From positions 5,001 through 69,000 of the forward strand of contig JACKHT010000013.1 of the NCBI GenBank assembly GCA_020638855.1: DNA of 64,000 bases, read 5' to 3'. Source of the DNA: Planctomycetota bacterium. GTDB lineage: Bacteria > Planctomycetota > UBA1135 > GCA-002686595. The notes under the pieces were generated by a model. It had not been told where the DNA came from. It was given only the letters and a program-made list of their open reading frames with translations, and did no database searches. Both the position numbers and the translations under genes were made by a program. Shown here piece after piece: positions 34,135-41,174 of the stretch (its first letter is position 1; the number at the start of each line of letters is the position of its first letter).

Positions 34135-34664
34135 AGGTACAGCCGTACCTGGTCCACGTACCCCTGGGCGCTGGCTCGGAAACCCTCCGCCTCCTCATCC
34201 GTGATGCTGCGCACGATCTTCCCGGGAATGCCCACCACCAGCGAACGCGGTGGAACGCGCATGTTTTCTTTGACCACGGCACCGGCCGCGATCAGACACT
34301 CCTCGCCGATCTCGCTCCCAGCCAACAGGATCGCCCCCATGCCGATCAGCGACCGATCCCCCACGCGCGCTCCGTGCAGGATGCAGCGGTGACCCACGGT
34401 CACTTCGCTGCCGATATGGTTGGCCACCCCGGGGTCGGCGTGCACGATGGTTCCGTCCTGGATATTGGTGCGCGCCCCGATGGTGATCGGCGCATCGTCC
34501 CCGCGCACCACACAACCGAACCAAATGTTGGCATCCTTGCCCAGGGTCACGTCGGCCAGGACGGTGGCGTTGTCGGCCACGTACGCACCCGCTTCGGTGG
34601 CGTGCATTCGGCCCTTCACGGGGAAACGTAGAACGGGGTTGGCGGGGTGTTGTTGCGAGGCCAT
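34131..34664 (-). CDS. Gamma-carbonic-anhydrase-like hexapeptide protein
   Basis: The ATG at 34664 gives 177 residues (MASQQHPANPVLRF); a GTG at 34682 is the alternative. The left-handed beta-helix has the gamma-CA pattern: DANIWFGCVVRGDDAPITIG, TNIQDGTIVHAD, HIGSEVTVGHRCILHGARVG. The three zinc-ligand histidines (VHAD, GHRC, LHG) are all present. VPPRSLVVGIPGKIVR closes the helix. Members act as carbonic anhydrase or as acyl/metal-binding proteins of unclear role. It is translationally coupled to larE; a link to metal-centre assembly is only a guess. Confidence 0.85.
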   Translation of the reverse strand: MASQQHPANPVLRFPVKGRMHATEAGAYVADNATVLADVTLGKDANIWFGCVVRGDDAPITIGARTNIQDGTIVHADPGVANHIGSEVTVGHRCILHGARVGDRSLIGMGAILLAGSEIGEECLIAAGAVVKENMRVPPRSLVVGIPGKIVRSITDEEAEGFRASAQGYVDQVRLYL

Positions 34665-34712
34665 GGCACCATGGTAGCCCACGGAATCGTCGGGTGTCAG
34701 AGGGGAAAGCTC

Positions 34713-35561
34713 TCAGAGGGGAAACAGGTTGGGGTCGGCAAACAACAGCAGCGTCGAAACCGCGTTGTTGACCGCGTGCACGCCGAACGCCGCCCACAGG
34801 CTGCCGGTCCATTGCAGCATCATGCCCGCCGCCAGGGCGACCACCCAAAGTGCCCCCAAAGGCGAAATCCCGTGCAGCAGGGCGAAGAAAAGGCTCGTCA
34901 TCAGGATGCCCACCTTGGGCCCGCGCAGCTTCACGAGCCAATTCTGCAGGAACCCGCGGAACAGAAACTCCTCGAGGAAAGGAATCAAGACCGCAGACAA
35001 AGCGAACACCACGACCCGTTGGGTTCCTTGGGCATGCGAGACCAACTGCGCCACATCCTGGCCTTGCACCTTGTAGCCCACCCCCTGCAGCGCCATCGTC
35101 CAAGCCGCCCCCGCTCCCATGATCGCGGGCAGGCAGCAAAGGTACATCAACCCACCCCACGCAAACGAGACGACCGGCGAACGATCCGCCAGCCCGAAGT
35201 GCGCGGGGCTCGCCTTCAGCGCCCTGGCCAGCAGGATCAACCCGATGGCGGAAAACACCTGAACCAGCGCGGCCAGGCTGAGCTCGGTCTGGGGAGAAAA
35301 CTCTCGCGGCTCCCCCCCACCCTGCAGCCAACCAGCAATCGACCCCACCAAGATCATCGCGCCGAGGTAGATCCCGATCACGAGGAACAGGTCGCTGGCG
35401 CGATACGCTAGCGGCGGCGTTTCGACCTTGCGCGTCAATCGCGGTCGCAGCACGCGGGTCACCAAGAACCACGAAGCCGCCATGAACCCCAGGCCCACGA
35501 GCGCGGTGGCCAGCGCGGCGGAGCCCGTCGGCAGTTGGGGGATGTCACCACCTGCGCTCAT
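34713..35561 (-). CDS. CPBP-family intramembrane metalloprotease
   Basis: The 282-residue product has about eight hydrophobic segments. It also has the CAAX-protease/bacteriocin-processing motifs: EEFLFRGFLQ (EExxxR), FFALLHG (FxxxH) and HAVNN (HxxxN). These form the glutamate/histidine active site inside the membrane. Family members cleave prenylated proteins or regulate membrane-bound partners; the substrate here is unknown. The start overlaps the thiG stop by four bases, so it is expressed with the thiazole genes. Confidence 0.88.
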   Translation of the reverse strand: MSAGGDIPQLPTGSAALATALVGLGFMAASWFLVTRVLRPRLTRKVETPPLAYRASDLFLVIGIYLGAMILVGSIAGWLQGGGEPREFSPQTELSLAALVQVFSAIGLILLARALKASPAHFGLADRSPVVSFAWGGLMYLCCLPAIMGAGAAWTMALQGVGYKVQGQDVAQLVSHAQGTQRVVVFALSAVLIPFLEEFLFRGFLQNWLVKLRGPKVGILMTSLFFALLHGISPLGALWVVALAAGMMLQWTGSLWAAFGVHAVNNAVSTLLLFADPNLFPL

Positions 35562-36400
35562 TGGGGCCGCTGCTCCGGCGCGGGGCCCGCCTCCTCGATC
35601 AACCCCTCTTCGGGGGACGAGGCGTTGGCATACAGCCGTTCCGGAATGCGGCCCGCCAAGTACGCGTCACGACCCGCTTCGCAAGCGGCGGCCATGGCTT
35701 TGGCCATGCGCCGCGGATCGAGGGCCCCAGCGATGGCGGAGTTGAGCAAGACCGCATCGGCGCCCAGCTCCATGGCCTGGGCCACGTGCGAGGCGGTGCC
35801 AATGCCCGCGTCGACCACCATCGGCACGCTCACCAGCTCGCGTAGGATGCGCAGATTGGAAGGGTTGGCGAGGCCTCGGCCGCTCCCGATCGGAGAGCCT
35901 GCGGGCATCACGCTGTGGGCACCGGCTTCGACCAAGCGCACCGCAAGCCGCGGGTCGTCCGAGGTGTAAGCCAACACTTGGAACCCTGCGCGCGCCAGCT
36001 CGGCGGTGGCCTCCAAGGTCCCGACCGGATCGGGCAACAGGGTGCGCGGATCGCCGAGCACCTCCAGCTTGACCAGGTCGGTTTGCAACAGGTCGCGGGC
36101 CAACATGGCGGTGCGCACCGCATCGCGCGCGGTGTAGCACCCGGCCGTGTTGGGCAACAAGGCGTAGCGCTCGCGGTCGAGGTGGTCCAGGATCGAGGTC
36201 CCGAGCTGCGCGTCGAAGTTGACCCGCCGGATCGCCACCGTGACCAATTGGGTCCCCGATAGCGCCAACACGTCCTTCATCTCCTGGTGACTGGCGTACT
36301 TGCCGGTGCCCACCAAGAGCCGCGAGGAAAACGTCCGTCCGCCGAGCACCAGCGGTCGCTCGAGAGGCAGCTCACCACCCATGGGGTGCAGGCCTTGCAT
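35558..36400 (-). CDS. thiG: Thiazole synthase ThiG
   Basis: ThiG builds the thiazole phosphate of thiamine from deoxyxylulose phosphate, dehydroglycine and the ThiS thiocarboxylate. The TIM barrel shows FSSRLLVGTGKYAS, TVAIRRVNFD, LLPNTAGCYTARDAVRTAML, and the Schiff-base Lys in LVKLEVLGD. Phosphate-binding MPAGSPIGSGRGLANP and VPMVVDAGIGTASHVAQAME follow. It has 280 residues. The ATG at 36400 shares a base with the thiS stop (TGATG). The other thi genes are elsewhere. Confidence 0.96.
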   Translation of the reverse strand: MQGLHPMGGELPLERPLVLGGRTFSSRLLVGTGKYASHQEMKDVLALSGTQLVTVAIRRVNFDAQLGTSILDHLDRERYALLPNTAGCYTARDAVRTAMLARDLLQTDLVKLEVLGDPRTLLPDPVGTLEATAELARAGFQVLAYTSDDPRLAVRLVEAGAHSVMPAGSPIGSGRGLANPSNLRILRELVSVPMVVDAGIGTASHVAQAMELGADAVLLNSAIAGALDPRRMAKAMAAACEAGRDAYLAGRIPERLYANASSPEEGLIEEAGPAPEQRPQ

Positions 36401-36600
36401 CAGCCGCCCCCCACCAAACTCACCATTTCGACCCGATCTCCGGGCTGCAACACGACTTGCTCGCGCTGATCCCGGGGCACCAGCGCTTGGTTGACCTCAA
36501 TGGCCACCTGCTGGGGGTGCAAACCCTTGCCCGCAATCCATTGGGCGAGGTTGGTTCCGGGCTCGACTTGCTCGGCCCGGCCATTGACCAGGATCTCCAT
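36400..36600 (-). CDS. thiS: Sulfur carrier protein ThiS
   Basis: This 66-residue ubiquitin-like protein carries sulfur as a C-terminal thiocarboxylate for ThiG. The sequence starts MEILVNGRAEQVEPGTNLAQ and ends MVSLVGGG, with the required Gly-Gly end (a third Gly precedes). The family core VAIEVNQALVPRDQ and LQPGDRVEMVSLVGGG is intact. The start is the ATG at 36600, seven bases after the rlmI-like stop. It overlaps thiG by one base. Confidence 0.93.
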   Translation of the reverse strand: MEILVNGRAEQVEPGTNLAQWIAGKGLHPQQVAIEVNQALVPRDQREQVVLQPGDRVEMVSLVGGG

Positions 36601-36607
36601 CGTGGGT

Positions 36608-37804
36608 TCAGCTTCCGATCGAAGGGGCATGCACCCGGAGGAAGGCGCACTTGAGGTAACGGGTTTCGGGCAACGACAGCAACTGCGGATGGTCGGCCGC
36701 CGGGCCCTCCATCGACATAAGCCACCCGTCGCGATCCGCCAAGCGGGCGCCCTTGCGAACGTAGTCCAAGAACTCCTCGGGGCGCACGTTGTACGAGCAG
36801 GAGGCGTAGACCAGGGTGGCGCCGGGATCGCACATGGCGAAGGCCCGGCGGCCCAGTTCCACGTAGCCCCGTTCGGCCCCCGCCGACTCCTTGCGGTTGC
36901 GGGCGAAGGCGGGCGGGTCGACCACCACGAGGCCGAAGCGCTCGCCGGCATCGGCCTTGTCGCGCATGGCCTGCATGCAGTTGACCTTCTCGATGCGGAT
37001 GCGGTCTTCGACCCCATTGAGCTTGGCATTGGCCAGGATGCGGTCGCAGGCGGCTTGGCTTTGCTCCATGCAGACCACTTCGTGGGCTCCCGCCACCGCG
37101 GCGTGCAGCCCGAACAGGCCGTCGTAGGCAAAGGCATCGAGCACGCGCTGGCCCTGGGCGAAGCGCGCGGCCATTTGGTGGTTCTGCGATTGGTCGAGGT
37201 AGGCCCCGGTCTTGTGGCCTTGTTCCACGTCCACCAGGTAGCGCACCGGTCCTTCCTGGACTTCGATCAAGCCGGGCGAAGATCCTTCGATCCAGGCCAC
37301 GCGCGGATCCAAGTCTTCCAGCTTGCGCACGGCCGCATCGGAGCGGTCGAGGATCGCGCGCGGCTCGAACGGCAGGCACTCCTTGAGCACCTCCAAGAGG
37401 AAGTCGCGCATGCGCTCCGCCCCTTGGGTCGTGCACTGGACCACCAACACGTCGGTGTAGCGGTCGACCACCCAACCGGGGAATCCATCGGCGTCCCCCG
37501 CGATCAGTCGGCAGGCCCCTGCGGGGTCCATCAGCCCGGCATCGGTCCGCAGGGCCAGCGACTGCTCCATGCTCGCCTTCCAAAACTCCCGATTGGGTTG
37601 CTCGGGCGAACGGGTCACCATGCGGATCGCGATGCGCGAGGTGGTGCTGAACAAGCCCCAACCGACGGGTTGGTTGGCCGGATCGAAGACGGGGATCAAC
37701 TCACCCGTTTCGCCTTTGCCGTCGGCGATGTCGTCTTTGTAGATCCAGGGGTGGCCACCCGCCACCCAGCGCCGGCCTTTGCCGGTAAGTGTCATTCTGC
37801 CCAT
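36608..37804 (-). CDS. rlmI: RlmI-type class I rRNA (cytosine-C5) methyltransferase
   Basis: Enzymes of this family use SAM to make m5C in 23S rRNA (C1962 in E. coli). The ATG at 37804 gives 398 residues, the normal length. An N-terminal PUA-like domain (about 1-70: LTGKGRRWVAGGHPWIYKDD) is followed by EEHI-like and Rossmann parts. The SAM site is QRVLDAFAYDGLFGLHAAVA. Catalytic-type motifs are VVVDPPAFARN and the Cys pair in LVYASCSYNV. First gene of the rlmI-thiS-thiG-CPBP string. The exact target base is inferred from the family. Confidence 0.87.
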   Translation of the reverse strand: MGRMTLTGKGRRWVAGGHPWIYKDDIADGKGETGELIPVFDPANQPVGWGLFSTTSRIAIRMVTRSPEQPNREFWKASMEQSLALRTDAGLMDPAGACRLIAGDADGFPGWVVDRYTDVLVVQCTTQGAERMRDFLLEVLKECLPFEPRAILDRSDAAVRKLEDLDPRVAWIEGSSPGLIEVQEGPVRYLVDVEQGHKTGAYLDQSQNHQMAARFAQGQRVLDAFAYDGLFGLHAAVAGAHEVVCMEQSQAACDRILANAKLNGVEDRIRIEKVNCMQAMRDKADAGERFGLVVVDPPAFARNRKESAGAERGYVELGRRAFAMCDPGATLVYASCSYNVRPEEFLDYVRKGARLADRDGWLMSMEGPAADHPQLLSLPETRYLKCAFLRVHAPSIGS

Positions 37805-38162
37805 GATCGTAGTGTAGGAATTGGGGGAGACGAGGGCATCCTGGGGCGGCGAGCCGAAGGGCTTGCGAGGCTCGACCCAGGACGAGAAGCTCGGGGCTCC
37901 ATCCAAGCGGCGTCACGCGGATAGGGACGCGCGGGCTCGCTGGGAGTCCCACAGATCTCAGGGTCACGACACCTTGCCCAACAGCCCTTCCCGGGCCATT
38001 TGGGCCGCAGAGGGTACCAGAACCTGGGGCCGGGCGTGAGCCATCGCAGCGATTGCTCACCCCGCCACGGGCTCGGAGGAACCGGACCCCGGCCAGCCCC
38101 GCCAGGATCCGGGTTCGGCCAGGGTTCGGCCCGGGCGCGGGACAGGGCCCAGCGGCAGCGGC
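37805..38162 (-). other. 358-base intergenic region without a recognisable gene
   Basis: The stretch between the Pus10-type gene and the rlmI-like gene is very GC-rich and has imperfect inverted repeats around 38080-38130. No frame has credible coding character, and I see no clear promoter. Confidence 0.5.
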
Positions 38163-39002
38163 CTAGAGGCCGGTCCCGAAACCCGCCGCCGAAGGGCGGG
38201 GCTTGGGCAAGCGCATCAGGGCCCCCTCTTCGTCGAGGATTTCCAGCACATCGAGCCACAGGCAGGCGCACGCGACCCCGCCCAACAAGTCCCCCAGCGA
38301 GGGGTCGGTCTTGCCCCCTTCGCCGCTGATGAACTCCTTGACGTAGGTACCGTGTTGGGTGACCAGGTCCACCTGCCAGGGTCCCTCTTCGCCCTCAACC
38401 GCGCGCAGGTCGCGCAGCTCGATCCACCGCTCCCGGGTCAGATCGGCGCGCCGGTGGGCCACCCGCTCGGGGGTTTTCTGGGCCAAGGTGATGCGGGTCC
38501 CGATCAAGCCTTCGAGTTTGCCAAGGTCGGGCTCCCCTTCGATCGAAAGGCCGGCCCGGTAGGCCTTGGCGTTGGGGGTTTCCTTGATCACGCGCACGCG
38601 CTCCTTCTCGGTCCAATGCAGGCCCTCGACCTCGAGGCGACCGGCGTTGCGATCGTTGATCTGGGCCTCGATCTCGGCCAAGTTGGCGTCGAGGATGCGG
38701 GGACCGACCAATTCCATGATGAACGGCCGCCCACGGCCCAGCATGCGCACATCGACGTCCTCGCGACCCGCGCCATGGAACTTGTGCTTGCGGGTGCCGC
38801 AGGCCTTGCCCAAAACCCACCCGATCAGCTCTTGGACCGATTCACGGCTGAGCTTGCCGAACCCCTCGCACTTGGTGCAATTCTTGCGCCGACGCGGGTG
38901 CCCCTTGCATTCGGGACAGAAGAAGACCGTTTGGGGAAGGTCGCGGGAAAGCTTCTTGTAGCGGCCTTCCACGAACAGTTTGGCCTGGGGACGGTCTTGC
39001 AT
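38163..39002 (-). CDS. pus10: Pus10-type tRNA pseudouridine synthase (short form)
   Basis: Pus10 makes pseudouridine at positions 54 and 55 of tRNA in archaea and acts in eukaryotes. The catalytic block is diagnostic: HGAGREDVDVRMLGRGRPF (about 76-94), with D82 as the nucleophile. QHGTYVKEFISGEGGKTDPS and LGDLLGGVACACLWLDVLEI near the end are also typical. Two CxxC pairs (C29, C32, C42, C45) form a zinc-ribbon-like N-terminus. At 279 residues it is far shorter than archaeal Pus10 (about 400) because the THUMP-containing N-terminal region is mostly missing. The start at 39002 is set by GAAGGAA eight bases ahead. Bacterial members are rare; TruB is the usual bacterial Psi55 enzyme. Confidence 0.88.
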   Translation of the reverse strand: MQDRPQAKLFVEGRYKKLSRDLPQTVFFCPECKGHPRRRKNCTKCEGFGKLSRESVQELIGWVLGKACGTRKHKFHGAGREDVDVRMLGRGRPFIMELVGPRILDANLAEIEAQINDRNAGRLEVEGLHWTEKERVRVIKETPNAKAYRAGLSIEGEPDLGKLEGLIGTRITLAQKTPERVAHRRADLTRERWIELRDLRAVEGEEGPWQVDLVTQHGTYVKEFISGEGGKTDPSLGDLLGGVACACLWLDVLEILDEEGALMRLPKPRPSAAGFGTGL

Positions 39003-39220
39003 CGGAATTCCTTCGCCACGCGGGCGGACGGGCATGCGGCCGGAACGACTGGAACGTTCAGGGGGTGGTTCCCCCCGGATTGGGGGGACGAGGATAGTGC
39101 CTGGAAAGCAGGGAACAAGCCCCCGGAGCGCCATTCCGCGGCGGGAAAGGCCGTGGGAGGATGGCCGCCGGCCCCCAGGCGGGCATGGATGCGCCGCTAC
39201 CCAGGACCTAGGATACTCGC

Positions 39221-40111
39221 ATGCACCCCATCCTCTTCGAGATCCCTGGGATCCACTTTCCGCTGCGCTCCTTCGGGTTCATGGTCATGTTGGGGTTCCT
39301 GGTGGGCGCCCACTTCCTGACCCGCTGGGGTACGCGCGGCTCGGCCCAACCCGAATTGGCCCGCGAAGGCTACAGCGCGCTGCCCATTTGGGTCCTGATT
39401 GGAATCCTGCTCGGAGCGCGCGCCATGTACGTGGTCGTGGAAATCCTGCGCGATAGCCCGACCGGGAAATCGTACTTGGCCGATCCCCTCTCGATGCTGT
39501 TTGTGTGGCAAGGCGGACTCGTGATGTACGGCGGCGCGATTGGAGGCATCCTCGGCGGGCTGCTGGCGACGCGCAAGTACCGGCTTCCGCTCGGGCACGC
39601 CATGGACCTGGGCGTGACCTGCGCGTTCCTCGGGCTGTTCTTTGGGAGGATTGGCTGCTTGCTGGTGGGCGACGACTTCGGCCGGGTGGTGAGCGAAGCC
39701 CACGCCAACCTGCCCTTCCCGATCGTTGTGCACGTGCCCAACCCCTTACCCGCAGGCAGCCTGTTTGGCGAGGAGAACGCGGGCAAGGTGCTGTACTGCA
39801 CCCAACTTTGGATGAGCTTCCAGGCGCTGGGTTTGTTCTTGCTGGGGCGTTTCTTGTTGTTGCCGCGCCGGCGCTTCGCGGGTCAGGTGGCGGCGACTTT
39901 GTTGCTCCTGTACGCAGGGGGTCGTTACACGATCGAGAATTTCCGCGGCGACTCGATCCGCGGGCTGTGGTTCGAAGGCCGCTTCTCGACGAGCCAATTG
40001 ATTTCGATCGTGGTGGGCCTTCTGTGCGTGCTCTACCTGGCCTTGCGCTGGAGCCGGCGACAAACGCCCGAACAGGCGGGCGGCTACACACCTGGACAAA
40101 CCCGCGCCTAG
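39221..40111 (+). CDS. lgt: Prolipoprotein diacylglyceryl transferase
   Basis: Lgt moves a diacylglyceryl group from phosphatidylglycerol to the lipobox Cys of prolipoproteins in the inner membrane. The 296-residue product has seven hydrophobic segments. The family signature GRIGCLLVGDDFGR aligns with the E. coli GRIGNFINGELWGR. The periplasmic Arg block is GRYTIENFRGDSIRG. IHFPLRSFGFMVMLGF opens the protein. The window also encodes clear lipoproteins (21264, 23707 and 24200), its likely substrates. Confidence 0.93.
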   Translation: MHPILFEIPGIHFPLRSFGFMVMLGFLVGAHFLTRWGTRGSAQPELAREGYSALPIWVLIGILLGARAMYVVVEILRDSPTGKSYLADPLSMLFVWQGGLVMYGGAIGGILGGLLATRKYRLPLGHAMDLGVTCAFLGLFFGRIGCLLVGDDFGRVVSEAHANLPFPIVVHVPNPLPAGSLFGEENAGKVLYCTQLWMSFQALGLFLLGRFLLLPRRRFAGQVAATLLLLYAGGRYTIENFRGDSIRGLWFEGRFSTSQLISIVVGLLCVLYLALRWSRRQTPEQAGGYTPGQTRA

Positions 40112-40118
40112 TCGAGCG

Positions 40119-41084
40119 ATGCAAGCACGAATCCTGGCGGGCATCGACGAGGCCGGTTTGGGGCCCATGCTCGGGCCCTTGGCCTTGGGCGTGTGCGCCC
40201 TGAGGCTCGACCAACCCGTCGAAGAATCCACGTCGCGCGAGCTTTGGACCTGGCTCGACGAGGCCGTGTGTTTCCGACCCGAGCGGGGGGATTCGCGCTT
40301 GGTCGTGGCCGATTCCAAAGCGGTCTTCCAACGCAGTCCCTTGGGCTGGCAGCGACTCGAGAGCACCGCGCTGGCATTCTTGGGCCTAGCCCAAGGTCCG
40401 GCGGACGACCTGCGTTCGTACCTGGTGGCGGACCAAGGCCCGCTCGCAGCGCCCTGGTACCAAGCGTTGCCCACCTCGCTACCGATCGTGGTCACGGGCC
40501 AAACGTTGCAGGATCATCGCGCGCGCTTGGAACGGGCGCTCGCCGCACGCCGCATCGAAGCGGTATGGTCGGGTGTGCGGCTCTTGAGCGCCCAAGAACT
40601 GAACCGTAGCTTTCAGCGGACCGGTTCGAAAGCCGCCACCGCGTGGCAGGCGATCGTGGGCCTTTTGGCCGAGTTGATGCAACGCTTCGGCTCGCAAGGC
40701 GTGTACGCGATCGTAGACCGACAGGGTGGACGCAAACTTTACGGCGATTTGTTGGCACGCGATTTCCCCGGTCACGGGGTGCGTGCCGAACGCGAAGGTG
40801 CCGAGCGCTCGGACTACTGGGTGTATGGTCCCCAAGGGGACCTGTGGGTGTCGTTCCGGGTCGGAGCCGAGAACGAGAGTTTGCCCACCGCGGCGGCGTC
40901 CTGCTTCGCCAAGTATGCGCGCGAAGTGAGCATGGAGGCGTTCAACCGCTACTTCGCGGGGCGCCTCAGCGGACTCAAACCGACGGCGGGCTACGTCACC
41001 GACGGCCGCCGCTGGATGGCCGATGCGGGGCCCGCGCTGGTCGACGCGCCCTGGGCCAGCGGGGATTTGGTTCGCGAGCGCTGA
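40119..41084 (+). CDS. RNase HII-like protein lacking the GRG motif
   Basis: The 321-residue product begins like RNase HII: ILAGIDEAGLGPMLGPLALG. D10 and E11 are the first two carboxylates and VVADSKAVF matches the DSK block (D65). D200 (YAIVDRQGG) is a candidate third carboxylate. AAASCFAKYAREV (258-270) matches the ASxxAKxxRD helix, with Glu replacing the last Asp. The GRG loop that recognises the ribonucleotide is GLG here, and a 100-residue insertion separates the blocks. It is therefore a divergent RNase H-fold nuclease whose substrate may differ. It follows lgt by seven bases. Confidence 0.7.
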   Translation: MQARILAGIDEAGLGPMLGPLALGVCALRLDQPVEESTSRELWTWLDEAVCFRPERGDSRLVVADSKAVFQRSPLGWQRLESTALAFLGLAQGPADDLRSYLVADQGPLAAPWYQALPTSLPIVVTGQTLQDHRARLERALAARRIEAVWSGVRLLSAQELNRSFQRTGSKAATAWQAIVGLLAELMQRFGSQGVYAIVDRQGGRKLYGDLLARDFPGHGVRAEREGAERSDYWVYGPQGDLWVSFRVGAENESLPTAAASCFAKYAREVSMEAFNRYFAGRLSGLKPTAGYVTDGRRWMADAGPALVDAPWASGDLVRER

Positions 41085-41174
41085 ACGCGCAAGGGACGCC
41101 TGAATCGCGCTCAGGACGAGCCCGGAGTGGGATCGATTTGACAGATCGACGGGCTTGCTCCACTTTGGAGCCCC

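Noticed and set aside
33262..34392. A 376-residue plus-strand frame across larE
   Set aside because: larE on the other strand has intact PP-loop and Cys motifs; the plus frame shows only compositional coding look-alike.
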